NCBI GenBank assembly: GCA_949541125.1 | Contig: CATISV010000050.1 | Location: forward strand, 1-42,356 | Reading direction: 5' to 3' | Source: Flavobacterium sp. SCGC AAA160-P02 | GTDB taxonomy: Bacteria; Bacteroidota; Bacteroidia; Flavobacteriales; Flavobacteriaceae | DNA: 42,356 nt | Shown here: one piece after another, positions 17,502-28,400 of the stretch | How the letters are laid out: each line of letters opens with the position of its first letter | Position numbering within the stretch: the first letter of the stretch is position 1 | Made by a program: the position numbers and the translations under genes | Notes under the pieces: model-generated | What the model saw: only the letters and a program-made list of their open reading frames with translations | Told to the model about the DNA's origin: nothing | Databases searched by the model: none

Positions 17502-17957
17502 ATGAAGATTACTCCCAAAAAGATCAACAATTTTATGTTGTTTAAGCTCCCTTTAGCTTATTTTGGAGGCGTACGAGTAGCCTCTATTGAAAATAATTCT
17601 GCCGTGGTAAAAATCTCTCATAAATGGCTCAATCAAAACCCATTCAAATCAATGTTTTGGGCGGCACAAGGAATGGCAGCAGAAATGACTACTGGTGTTT
17701 TGGTCATGAAAGGAATTGAAAAATCACATAAAAAGGTTTCCATGTTGGTAATTAATCAGAAGGGAAGTTTTACAAAAAAAGCAACGGGTTTAATTAGATT
17801 CGAATGCCATGATGGAAATCTTGTAGATAGCGCTATTGAAGAGTCATCAAAAACAGGGAAGGGGAAGGTGATTACCATGAAATCCGAGGGTTTTAATTCC
17901 GACGGATTATCAGTTTGTACCTTTGAATTTGAATGGAGCTTAAAAGTTAAAAACTAA
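17502..17957 (+). CDS. DUF4442 / hotdog-fold thioesterase-like protein
   Basis: 151 aa; FKLPLAYFGGVRVASIENNSAVVKISHKWLNQNPFKSMFWAAQGMAAEMTTGVL typical of DUF4442. Confidence 0.75.
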   Translation: MKITPKKINNFMLFKLPLAYFGGVRVASIENNSAVVKISHKWLNQNPFKSMFWAAQGMAAEMTTGVLVMKGIEKSHKKVSMLVINQKGSFTKKATGLIRFECHDGNLVDSAIEESSKTGKGKVITMKSEGFNSDGLSVCTFEFEWSLKVKN

Positions 17958-17962
17958 TCAAA

Positions 17963-18664
17963 CTATTCTGAATTTTCTGTTTTTTTGATGGTAGCAACAA
18001 ATGTTGCTAACTTTTTACCATAGATTGATTTTTTTACCTTACTCGTTAGAGAATTATTAATACTATCTAGATATTTTATATTGGCATTTACCAGTTCAGT
18101 CAATGTTATATATGCGGATGCTTCAGCGTCTGGATGATTTAAAACATAATTAATAGTATAGATGTATTTTTTTCTGATTTGATTGTCAGATTGTTTTCTT
18201 AAGGCTTCTGATTTTTCTGGATCGTTCTCTTTTTGTGCCTGAACATTTTCCGCTAACAAGTCTAATTGTTTTCCTTGAAATTTACGAGCCATTTCATTAT
18301 ATTCTTCAAATATTTTTTGATTTTTAGATCCCTCAATCACAGGTTTGATTCCAAATTTTTCGAGTTTATCCTCGATGTTTATGGTTCCTTCCTGTCCAAA
18401 GAAAGAAATTCTATTTTTATTTCCATTTAAAGTTATATAATACATTTCAGATGATTTTATACTATCAGTTAATACAAATGTATCATTACCAAATAAATTG
18501 ATTGAATCTACTGAAACAAGTGATGAATCTTTGATTTTTTGTAAGTATAAAGTTCCTTTTTTAAGTCCTTTAATTTTTCCTTTCACAAGCATATTACCAA
18601 GTTCTTTTTCTTTTGAGCAAGCCATAAGTAATACCAACAAACAAAAAACAAGTACTTTCTTCAT
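17963..18664 (-). CDS. DUF4369 lipoprotein
   Basis: Lipobox MKKVLVFCLLVLLMACSKEKE; GKIKGLKKGTLYLQKIKDSSLVSVDSI typical of DUF4369 N-terminal domains. Confidence 0.75.
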   Translation of the reverse strand: MKKVLVFCLLVLLMACSKEKELGNMLVKGKIKGLKKGTLYLQKIKDSSLVSVDSINLFGNDTFVLTDSIKSSEMYYITLNGNKNRISFFGQEGTINIEDKLEKFGIKPVIEGSKNQKIFEEYNEMARKFQGKQLDLLAENVQAQKENDPEKSEALRKQSDNQIRKKYIYTINYVLNHPDAEASAYITLTELVNANIKYLDSINNSLTSKVKKSIYGKKLATFVATIKKTENSE

Positions 18665-18705
18665 AATTTGATAAAATTTTAAGCTACAAATATGCAGATT
18701 TCTAT

Positions 18706-20013
18706 TTAAATGGGGGCGGCTAATTCTAATAAAATGGTGCAGCCAATTGCAGCAATTGTTCCAATGGCATACCCGAAAACAGCTAGTAATACTCCAACAG
18801 TTGCAAGCGAGGGGTGAAAAGCAGAAGCGACGATAGGAGCAGAAGCAGCGCCTCCAACATTAGCCTGACTACCAACAGCTAAAAAGAAGTAGGGAGCTTT
18901 AATTAGTTTAGCTACCAAAATTAATAAGCCTGCATGGACAGACATCCATATTATACCAATAAAAATTAATCCCCAGTTTTCAAAAATCAATGTTAAATCC
19001 ATCTTCATTCCTATGGTAGCAACCAAAATATAAATAAAAACACTTCCTATTTTACTTGCTCCAGCTCCTTCATAATTTTTTGCTTTAGTATATGACAATA
19101 CTATTGCAATTATTGTAGAAATACTAACTAACCAGAAAAATTGAGAGCCTAAGAATGTAAATATATTTCTCATAATATTTGAGTCTATATTCATTACAAT
19201 ATCATTAAAAAATAGAGCAAGATATGTTGCTGAAAAATGACCAAAGCCAACCGTTCCGAATGCAATGGAAAGAATAATCATATAGTCAGTAAGGGATGGA
19301 TTCTTTTTCACTTTTTGCGTAAAAGTGATTACTTTCTCTTTCAATTTTTCAATGGCAGAGGTATCTGCTTGTAACCATTTATTAATTGTATCTTTCTTAC
19401 CAATACCAATTAATAAAATTGCCATCCATATATTTGCAACCACAATATCAACAAAGATCATTCCCCCATATTTTGCAGGATTGTATTGATAAATCTCTAA
19501 CATAGCCGTTTGGTTTGCTCCACCGCCAATCCAGCTTCCAGCCAATGTAGAAAGGCCTCGCCAAACAGCATCAAAATCAGCACCACCAACTGTTTCTGGA
19601 GAAACAAGAGAAATTAATAAAATTGCTACTGGCCCCCCTATAATAATTCCTAAGGTACCAGTGAAAAACATAATTAATGCCTTTGAACCTAAGTTAAAAA
19701 TAGCTTTTAAATTGATGCTCAAGGTCATCAAAACTAAAGCAGCGGGAAGTAAAAACCTGCTAGCAACATAGTATAATTGAGATTTTTCTTTCACAATTTC
19801 GCCAAAGATATTAGTTGTTTCCCATTCTGTAGCTATGACACCCATAGTGGTAAATACTGCAGGAATAAAATAAGCGATAAATAATCCTGGAACTATTTTG
19901 TAAAATTGATACCAAAACCCCGAAGTTCTTGATTCAGTATAAAATACAAATCCCAAGGACATCATTAGTATTCCAAATACTATGGCATCATTTGTAAAAA
20001 GAGGTTGTTCCAT
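18706..20013 (-). CDS. DUF819 family integral membrane protein
   Basis: 435 aa, many TM segments; GGADFDAVWRGLSTLAGSWIGGGANQTAMLEIY and ANVGGAASAPIVASAFHPSLATVGVLLAVFGYAIGT motifs. Confidence 0.85.
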   Translation of the reverse strand: MEQPLFTNDAIVFGILMMSLGFVFYTESRTSGFWYQFYKIVPGLFIAYFIPAVFTTMGVIATEWETTNIFGEIVKEKSQLYYVASRFLLPAALVLMTLSINLKAIFNLGSKALIMFFTGTLGIIIGGPVAILLISLVSPETVGGADFDAVWRGLSTLAGSWIGGGANQTAMLEIYQYNPAKYGGMIFVDIVVANIWMAILLIGIGKKDTINKWLQADTSAIEKLKEKVITFTQKVKKNPSLTDYMIILSIAFGTVGFGHFSATYLALFFNDIVMNIDSNIMRNIFTFLGSQFFWLVSISTIIAIVLSYTKAKNYEGAGASKIGSVFIYILVATIGMKMDLTLIFENWGLIFIGIIWMSVHAGLLILVAKLIKAPYFFLAVGSQANVGGAASAPIVASAFHPSLATVGVLLAVFGYAIGTIAAIGCTILLELAAPI

Positions 20014-20084
20014 AATGTTGATTTAGGCGAATGTAAGAAAATCAGCTTACAAAAAGTGAAGTTTTTTAAACTCTGTTCATAATA

Positions 20085-23000
20085 CTAAAATTTCTTTATT
20101 TCTTTAAAAGGAGAAATACTGATAGCCTCTATTTTTGTTTTATAATTTATCCATTTGGTTTCAAAGAAATCATTTGATTTTTTTACAGCAGTTTCTAGTG
20201 CATTTTTGTATTGTTTGATTAATTGTTTTTCTGTAGTCGTCAAAAAACCAAACCTACTAGCTACATATCTTTTTGCTGTAAAAAATCTCCTATTGACTGA
20301 AACTTCAGGATTTCTAGTAATTCCCTGACGATTGTCTTCTTTTCCAATAAAAATAGCAATGAGTTCATCGATTTCTTTGACAATCTCCACAGAAGCTTTT
20401 ATTTGACTATCGTAGAGTTTTTCATTTTCTTTTGTAAATTCTTTTTTGAATTTTTTGGCAATATTTTTACTCTCAACTAATTGTTTTACAACATCAGCCA
20501 TTAATTGCTGATCTTTTTCCAACTCTTTACCAGCATTGTAAATCTCTGTAATGGCATCTTTAGGCATCTTTAATCTTGGATCATATTCAACTTTAATAGA
20601 ACTAGTAGAAGTTTCATTTCCAAAAGACATTTTTAAGTTGTAGGTCCCAGGTTTTACAGTGATGCCTCCAAGTTCATTGGTGCGCTTTCTGATTTTTCTT
20701 GATGGTCTATCAGCTCCTTTTTCGTCCATATACCAATAGATTTTGTGAATCCCATCGTCTTTTGGGGCTTTTATTTGTAGAGTCCTGATCAAACGATCTC
20801 CATCAAAGATTTTTAACTTTATAGAATCAAGATTTACAGTTGGTTTTTTTTCTTCTTTTACTGTTGATTTCTTTTTCTGTCTCTTTTGTTGATTTCTTTT
20901 ATTGGTTTTTTCTTCTTTATTTGGAGTCTCTGGTCGATTAATATAATATGAAATCATTGCTCCAAAAGGTTTATTTTCTCCATTATATAGAGCGTCTCCA
21001 CCAAATCTACTACCTGTTGGTTGTTGATAGGCAACTTGATAGGCTGTTGGGGGTGAAAATAAATGTAATTTTTTATTTAAAACATTTCCTTTGGCGATTT
21101 CTCTTAAGGGACCAATATCATCTAAGATCCATGCTGCTCTTCCAAAAGTACCAATTACAAGATCATGATCTCGGGGATGAATTACCAAATCTTTTGTAGA
21201 TACGGTTGGAAAACCCGCTGTCCATTTCGTCCAGCTGTTGCCAGCATTTAAAGAGACATACAGTCCATCATCTGTTCCTAAGAATAATAAGTTATCATTT
21301 ACAGAATCTTCAACAATACTTAAAGTATAACTTTTTACATCATTCTCATCTACTATTCTATCCCATGTTTTCCCATAATTTTTTGTTCTGTAGGCATATG
21401 GAGTATAATTGAATCGTCTATAATCATTCGCAATTAAAAGTGCTTCACCTTTATTTTTATTGGATGCCTTTATTTGAGCAATCCAACTACCGGAGGGTAA
21501 CTCAGGAATATTTTTACTAACATCTACCCAGGTTGCACCACCATTTTTCGTGATATGGACTCTTCCGTCATCAGTACCTACCCACAGGGTGTTTTTTTCA
21601 ACGACTGAAGGTTCAATGACCAAGATTGTACAATGATTTTCTGCACCTGTAGCATCCATAGTTAATCCGCCGCTTTCTCCCTGTTTTTGCTTTTTTGTAT
21701 CATTAGTTGTTAGATCTTCAGAAATAACTGACCATGTCAATCCTTTATCAGTTGATTTATGAACAAATTGGCTCCCAAAATACAAGGTGTTATTATCGAA
21801 AGGATCTATATTGATCGCCGAGTTCCAGTTAAATCGCAATTTTATTTCCGAATCTGAATGTGTTGGTTTTACCGTATAATTATTACCAGTAAGATAATCA
21901 TATCTAACAACAGATCCTTGTTGACTCATAGACCATCCATAGCGTGAATCGTCTTTGTCTGGAACTACATCAAAACCATCTCCAAAGCTAATTTCTTGCC
22001 AATAAGAATTTCTAATTCCTTGTGCTTTCCATACATATCCTGGACCTCTCCAAGAACCATTATCTTGCATTCCTCCATAAACATTATAAGGGTATTCACT
22101 ATCAACATTAATATGATAAAATTGAGCAACGGGTAAATTTCCAATAAAACGCCAAGTTTTCCCTTTGTCTTTCGTAATATTTAAACCACCATCATTTCCA
22201 TCAATCATAAAAGATCCATCCTCTGGATGAATCCACCAAGCATGATGGTCTGGATGAACTCCATTTGAAACACCATAAGCAGGCATTAATTGTTTGAAAT
22301 TTTTACCACCATCATCTGAGACATTTACATAGGTAAAAATAGAATAGATTCTATTTTCATTTTGAGGGTCGACATAAATTTCTGAATAATAAAAAGGTCT
22401 GTTGCCTATTCCTTTCTTATCGTTAATTTTTTTCCATTGAAAACCACCGTCTTCACTTTTATACAATGCATTCTTCTTTGCTTCGACTAAGGCATAAATT
22501 ATTTCTGGATTACTTTTTGAAATAGCAACTCCAATTCTTCCGAGTTCTCCTTTTGGGAATCCTTCTTTATGAGTTACTTGTTTCCAGCTATCTCCACCAT
22601 CATAGGTAATGAATAATCCACTTCCTTTTCCACCAGATTTAAAAAACCATGGATCGCGTTTGTGTTCCCACATAGCAGCGATTAATTTATTTGGATTTGA
22701 GGGATCCATGACTAAATCAGCCACTCCAGTTTTAGTGTTTTTGTATAAAATTTGTTTCCAATTTTTACCACCATCAGTTGTTTTGTAAACCCCTCTTTCT
22801 TTATGTTCTCCCCAAGGGGATCCAATAGCACCAACATAGATTGTATTCGGACTTGTTGGATCTATAATAATTCTGTGAATATGGCGAGTTTTTTCTAGTC
22901 CCATAGCGATCCAATTTTTACCACCATCAAGAGATTTATAGATTCCAAAACCACCATTTAAACTGTTTCTTGGGTTTCCCTCACCTGTACCCACCCAAAC

Positions 23001-23297
23001 AACACTTGGATTCGATTGTTGAATGGCAACAGCTCCAATGGATGCAGTAATTTCTTGATCAAAAACAGGGTCCCATTTTATTCCTCCAGAAGTAGATTTC
23101 CAGACTCCCCCAGATGCTGTTCCAGCATACATAATATCTGGATTTGAGTTTACAACATCGATTGATGTAACACGTCCACTCATACCACCTGGTCCAATAT
23201 TTCTTGGTTTCATATTTTGAACCAAGTCCATAGAAAATTCTTGACAAAAGATGGAAGAACTGCTAAATAAAAAAATAATGAGAAGTACTTTCTTCAT
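20085..23297 (-). CDS. Secreted VPS10/sortilin-like BNR-repeat protein (often annotated glycosyl hydrolase)
   Basis: Repeated Asp-box type motifs (SLDGGKNW, TTDGGKNWKQ, TYDGGDSWKQ, SEDGGFQWKK, TKNGGATW). Signal peptide MKKVLLIIFLFSSSSIFCQ starts at 23297, not 23330. Lys-rich linker KEEKTNKRNQQKRQKKKSTVKEEKK. Confidence 0.88.
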   Translation of the reverse strand: MKKVLLIIFLFSSSSIFCQEFSMDLVQNMKPRNIGPGGMSGRVTSIDVVNSNPDIMYAGTASGGVWKSTSGGIKWDPVFDQEITASIGAVAIQQSNPSVVWVGTGEGNPRNSLNGGFGIYKSLDGGKNWIAMGLEKTRHIHRIIIDPTSPNTIYVGAIGSPWGEHKERGVYKTTDGGKNWKQILYKNTKTGVADLVMDPSNPNKLIAAMWEHKRDPWFFKSGGKGSGLFITYDGGDSWKQVTHKEGFPKGELGRIGVAISKSNPEIIYALVEAKKNALYKSEDGGFQWKKINDKKGIGNRPFYYSEIYVDPQNENRIYSIFTYVNVSDDGGKNFKQLMPAYGVSNGVHPDHHAWWIHPEDGSFMIDGNDGGLNITKDKGKTWRFIGNLPVAQFYHINVDSEYPYNVYGGMQDNGSWRGPGYVWKAQGIRNSYWQEISFGDGFDVVPDKDDSRYGWSMSQQGSVVRYDYLTGNNYTVKPTHSDSEIKLRFNWNSAINIDPFDNNTLYFGSQFVHKSTDKGLTWSVISEDLTTNDTKKQKQGESGGLTMDATGAENHCTILVIEPSVVEKNTLWVGTDDGRVHITKNGGATWVDVSKNIPELPSGSWIAQIKASNKNKGEALLIANDYRRFNYTPYAYRTKNYGKTWDRIVDENDVKSYTLSIVEDSVNDNLLFLGTDDGLYVSLNAGNSWTKWTAGFPTVSTKDLVIHPRDHDLVIGTFGRAAWILDDIGPLREIAKGNVLNKKLHLFSPPTAYQVAYQQPTGSRFGGDALYNGENKPFGAMISYYINRPETPNKEEKTNKRNQQKRQKKKSTVKEEKKPTVNLDSIKLKIFDGDRLIRTLQIKAPKDDGIHKIYWYMDEKGADRPSRKIRKRTNELGGITVKPGTYNLKMSFGNETSTSSIKVEYDPRLKMPKDAITEIYNAGKELEKDQQLMADVVKQLVESKNIAKKFKKEFTKENEKLYDSQIKASVEIVKEIDELIAIFIGKEDNRQGITRNPEVSVNRRFFTAKRYVASRFGFLTTTEKQLIKQYKNALETAVKKSNDFFETKWINYKTKIEAISISPFKEIKKF

Positions 23298-23445
23298 GGT
23301 TATTTGTGGTTTTAAAAATTTACAGACCAATATACAAAAATGAATGATTTATTGAGCTGTTTATATATGTAGTGTTTTTTTAGTTTTTATCAATTTTACA
23401 TAGGACAATTTTTCTACCTTAGCAAATAACCTAAATAGTAAGATT

Positions 23446-24228
23446 ATGAGATATCAATTGACGGTGCTTTTTTTATTGATAAATATAATATGTTATGCAA
23501 ATAAAAAAAATCCTGCGTGGGGGTTAACAGGTCATAGGGTTGTTGGTGAAATAGCCTATAATCATCTGACCAAGAAGGCAAAAAGAAATCTAGAAAATTT
23601 GATAAATGGTGAAGGTTTAGCAATTATTTCAACCTATGCAGATGATATAAAATCGGATAAAAATTTTAAAAAGTTTAGTTCTTGGCATTATGTAAATTTT
23701 AAAGTTGGTGATACGTATGAAACATCAGAAAAGAATTCGAAAGGTGATATAATTTATGCAATCAATGAATGTCAAAGAATTATTTCTCATCCAGACTCTT
23801 CAAAAGAGGATAAGGTTTTCTATATTAAATTATTGGTTCATTTTTTAGGTGATTTACATCAGCCCCTTCACATTGGGAGGGCTGAAGATAGAGGAGGTAA
23901 TTCTATTTCAGTAAAATGGTTTGGTAAATCAACGAACTTGCATTCTGTTTGGGATACAAAAATGATTGAGTCTTTCAATATGAGCTATTCTGAATTAACC
24001 TCTAATTTAGATAAGTTTTCTAAAAAACAAAAGAATGCAATTCAGCAAGGAACCGTATTGGATTGGGTTAGAGAGTCAAGGAAACTTGCAATGAAAGTAT
24101 ATGAATCTGTTAAAGTTGATGAAAATCTAAGTTATAGATATATGTATGATTATTTTTTTATTGTTAAAAATCAGTTGCAAAAAGCTGGATTAAGATTGGC
24201 TAAAATCTTGAATGAAATATTAGGCTAA
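23446..24228 (+). CDS. S1/P1-type nuclease, secreted
   Basis: Signal peptide; WGLTGHRVVGEIAYNHL, SWHYVNF, HFLGDLHQPLHIGRAEDRGGNSISVKWFG, NLHSVWDTKMI zinc-ligand motifs. Confidence 0.93.
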   Translation: MRYQLTVLFLLINIICYANKKNPAWGLTGHRVVGEIAYNHLTKKAKRNLENLINGEGLAIISTYADDIKSDKNFKKFSSWHYVNFKVGDTYETSEKNSKGDIIYAINECQRIISHPDSSKEDKVFYIKLLVHFLGDLHQPLHIGRAEDRGGNSISVKWFGKSTNLHSVWDTKMIESFNMSYSELTSNLDKFSKKQKNAIQQGTVLDWVRESRKLAMKVYESVKVDENLSYRYMYDYFFIVKNQLQKAGLRLAKILNEILG

Positions 24229-24246
24229 AAATACTGATACAAGGAA

Positions 24247-25275
24247 TTATTCTGTAACTTTTAATCTAGCAGTTGCTTTCACTGAAATATCAGCGTAGTT
24301 TTTATTTAGATATTTTAAATAACCAGCAATAGCAATCATTGCAGCATTGTCTGTGGTATATTCAAATTTTGGAATATAAGTTGTCCACCCCCATTGATTT
24401 TGAGCAAGTTGTAGTCTTTTTCTAATTTCAGAATTCGCAGAAACTCCTCCAGCGATTGCAATATGCTTGATTCCAGTTTTTTGTACCGTATTTTTCAATT
24501 TATCCATCAAGATTTCAACAATGGTATACTGTATGGAAGCACAGATATCATATATGTTTTCTTGAATAAATCTTGGGTTTTCTTCTAACTTTTTTTGAAT
24601 AAAATAAAGAATACCTGTTTTTAAGCCACTAAAACTAAAATCCAAATCACCCACTTTTGGTTTTGTAAATGAAAATGCTTTAGGGTTTCCTTGTTGAGCA
24701 TATCTATCAACAAGAGGTCCTCCAGGATAAGACAAGCCTAAAATTTTTGCGGATTTATCAAAAGCTTCTCCAACAGCATCATCAATGGTTTCTCCTAAAA
24801 TTTCAAATTCAAAATAATTGGAAACTTTTACAATTTGAGTATGACCTCCACTTATGGTCAAGCAAACAAAAGGAAAAGGAGGGAATCTTGTATTTTCTTC
24901 TTCTATAAAATGAGCTAGAATATGAGCTTGCATATGATTTACATCAATGAGAGGAATATTTAATCCCATAGCTAAAGACTTTGCAAAGGAAGTACCTACT
25001 AACAATGAACCCATTAAACCAGGTCCTTTGGTAAAGGAAATAGCATTTAAATCATCTTTATTAATCCCTGCTTGTTCAATGGCTTGTTGCACTACTGGAA
25101 CAATATTTTGTTGATGTGCTCTAGAGGCTAACTCAGGAACAACTCCTCCATATTTTGCATGTATTTCTTGACTTGCAACAATATTACTTAGAACTTTACC
25201 ATTACGTATAACAGCAGCACTTGTGTCGTCGCAAGAGGATTCTATTCCTAATATGTATGTGTTTTTTGAGACCAT
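24247..25275 (-). CDS. tsaD: tRNA N6-adenosine threonylcarbamoyltransferase TsaD
   Basis: 342 aa; LGIESSCDDTSAAVI, DVNHMQAHILAHF, LTISGGHTQIV, ETIDDAVGEAFDKSAKILGLSYPGGP, IAGGVSANSEIR. Confidence 0.97.
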   Translation of the reverse strand: MVSKNTYILGIESSCDDTSAAVIRNGKVLSNIVASQEIHAKYGGVVPELASRAHQQNIVPVVQQAIEQAGINKDDLNAISFTKGPGLMGSLLVGTSFAKSLAMGLNIPLIDVNHMQAHILAHFIEEENTRFPPFPFVCLTISGGHTQIVKVSNYFEFEILGETIDDAVGEAFDKSAKILGLSYPGGPLVDRYAQQGNPKAFSFTKPKVGDLDFSFSGLKTGILYFIQKKLEENPRFIQENIYDICASIQYTIVEILMDKLKNTVQKTGIKHIAIAGGVSANSEIRKRLQLAQNQWGWTTYIPKFEYTTDNAAMIAIAGYLKYLNKNYADISVKATARLKVTE

Positions 25276-25288
25276 AAAAATAATTTCA

Positions 25289-25296
25289 CAAAATTA
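25289..25296 (-). promoter_or_regulatory. TAATTTTG -7-type promoter element for tsaD
   Basis: Reverse strand exact TAnnTTTG, about 14 nt from the start codon. Confidence 0.45.
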
Positions 25297-25378
25297 ACTA
25301 ATATTAAATTGTCTATTTCTTTTTACATTATAAATTTAATAGTTTGTTAATTTTTTCGTTCTTTGTAAGGAAAGGCTC

Positions 25379-25386
25379 TATTTTTG
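25379..25386 (+). promoter_or_regulatory. TATTTTTG -7-type promoter element upstream of tamB
   Basis: Exact TAnnTTTG in the tsaD-tamB divergent region. Confidence 0.45.
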
Positions 25387-25459
25387 TGTTAGTTGAAAAG
25401 ATACAAACATTTATAATTATATACGTATCAAAAAATTTCGAAAAATACTATTAAATTGT

Positions 25460-28400
25460 TTGAAGTACATTGTACTTCTTTTGTTGTTCTTGGTGATTAT
25501 TTTTTCAATTCCAGCTGTACAAACAAAACTAGCTAAGATTTTAACTGATGATATCAATGAAGATTTTGGAACGAACCTGCTAATTAAAAAAGTGGATCTT
25601 TCTTTACTTGGTTCTGTTTCTCTTAAAGGGATTGAAATTAGAGATCATCATCAAGACACCCTAATTTTTGTTGATAGAATAAGAACATCTTTACTTGATG
25701 TTAATCGAATATTAGATAATAATGTTGAATTAAGTAGCACCTCTCTAAAAGGTGTTTATTTATATCTTAAAAATTATAAAGATGAGCCAACAGACAACCT
25801 ATCTATTTTTATAGACAAATTTGAAGATGATAATCCAAGGGATTCAACTTCCAATCCCTTTACATTAAAAACTTCAAATATTTATCTTGAAGATTTAAAT
25901 TATAAACAAATTAATGAGAATAGTTCTATCCCTTTGGATTTTGCAGCCTATCATGGAGGAGGAAGTTTACAAGATTTTTCAATTGAGGGTCCAAACGTAA
26001 CATCAAAGATTAGAGGGCTCTATTTTACAGATAATAGAGGTATTAAAATTACCAATTTAACAACAAATTTTAAGTATACTAAAACTCAAATGCAGTTTTA
26101 CAATACAACTGTTCAAACAAAAACCTCATCAATAAAAGCTGAAATAGAGTTTAATTATGATAGAAAAAATTTAAGTAATTTTAATGAATTGGTGAGTATT
26201 GATGCTACTTTTAGGAAAAGCTACCTTTCTACAAAAGATCTAAAGAAACTATATGATGAGATTAGTGAAGACGATGTATTAAGATTTGAAACAACTTTAC
26301 AAGGAACTCTAAATAATTTTTCTTTAAAGAAGTTTCAATTAAATTCTGATAGAGGAATTATAATTATAGGAGACTTAAATTTTATTAATGCTGTTAAACA
26401 GGAAGAATTTTACCTTACTGCCGATCTTAAAGATTTGTCGGCAGATTATTACAAGATAAAAAATACATTGCCTGATCTTTTAGGGAAAACTTTTCCCTCA
26501 GAATTAAAAAAAATAGGACCATTTAGTCTTTCAGGGTTTGCCAAGGTAACCCCCAATTCAATTGAGACAACTTTGGATATCACATCAAAATTGGGAGAAA
26601 TCACTACAGATTTAGAGTTAACAGACTTCGCTAGTATTGATGATGCAACTTATACAGGAGACGTAGTATTAAATAATTTTAGTTTGGGAAAATTTTTAAA
26701 TGACCCTTTATTTGGAAAAATATCATTTAAAGGAGAAGTAGACGGCAAAGGTTTTCGTATAGAAAATATTAGTACAAAACTTTCTGGTGAGGTATCTCAA
26801 ATAAAATTTAATAATTATAAATATCAAAATATTACTGTAAACGGATTATATGAGAATAATTTATTCAACGGAAAGCTAGAGTCTAAAGATCTCAATTTAG
26901 ATGGAACTTTTGAGGGACTTGCAGACTTATCTGAAGAGATTCATAAATTTGATTTTAAAGCAAGTATTAACTATGCAAACTTAAAAGCTTTACAGCTATA
27001 CTCTAGAGACAGTATATCAGAATTGAAAGGACTTATAGATTTAGATTTAAAAGGAAATAAATTAGATAATATCGTAGGAATTGCAAATTTTAAAAACATC
27101 ATATATACGAATCGAAAAGACAGTTATTCTTTTAAACAATTCTTGGCTTTTTCAACCCTAAAGGATAATATAAGACAGGTCAGAATAGATTCTGAAGATA
27201 TCATTAAAGGAGAATTAATAGGAGATTTTAAGTTTAATGAATTGATGTCTTTGGCTCGAAATGCTTTAGGAAGTATATATTCGAATTATACTCCATTCAA
27301 GGTAACACCTAAACAATTTTTAAAATTTGATTTTGTTATTTATAACCAAGTAGTTGATGTTTTTTTTCCAGAAATATCAGTAGCACCAAATACTAGTATA
27401 AAAGGAAATATAAAAGCAGACAATAATCAATTTAAGCTAAGAGTTTTCTCGCCAAAAATTACAGCTTATGGAAATAGTATTGATTCTTTATCATTGGATA
27501 CTGATAATAAAAGAAGATTATATGATACTTCTCTGAGCGCAAAAAGTATCAATACACCTCATTACAAACTATCAAAATTGTTGCTTTTTAATAAAACAAT
27601 TAATGACACACTATTTTTTAAATCAATATTTAAAGGAGGAAATATTGAGCAAGAAAAATTTAATTTAGATTTTTATTATACAATTAACAAGGATAAAAAA
27701 TCTGTTTTAGGCCTTGAAAAATCAAGCTTTAACTATAAAGGAAATATATGGGATTTAAATCCAACTAATAATACTGAAAATAAGCTCGTTTTCGATCTTA
27801 ATAATGATGAGTATGTTTTTTCTCCACTCAAGCTAAAATCTAAAGAGCAGGAAATTAATTTTAAAGGGGTTATTAGAGATACTAGTTACAAAGATTTGAC
27901 AATAGATTTTTCAAGAGTAAATTTAAAAAGTTTTTTGCCTGAAATTGACAGTTTAAAATTAAGAGGAAAATTAGACGGAATTATAAATATTTCTCAAAAC
28001 GAAGGAATATATAGTCCAAAAGGAAACTTAAGTGTTGAAAATTTTCATATTAATAATTTTAAACAAGGAGATTTGTCTTTAAGTGTAGAGGGTGAGAGTT
28101 CTTATGAGAAATACGATGTGAATTTGTCTCTGAATAGAGAAATGGTTAAAAATATTTCTGCAACGGGTTTCTTAGATTTTTCGAATCAAAGACCAAAAAT
28201 TGAGTTATCAGTACTTCTTGAAGAATTTCAATTAAATGCTTTTAGTCCTTTAGGTGAAGATGTACTATCCAAAATAAGAGGGACGGCATCTGGAGATTTT
28301 ACTCTAAAAGGATTTTTAAGAAACCCAGACATGGAGGGTAGCCTCACCTTAAAAAATTCTGGGTTACAATTTCCTTATTTAAATGTAGATTATGACTTTG

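Noticed and set aside
20948-21412. Two plus-strand ORFs (83 and 68 aa) inside the VPS10-like gene
   Set aside because: Antisense frame rich in Leu/His/Tyr without any motif; the opposite strand encodes clear BNR repeats.
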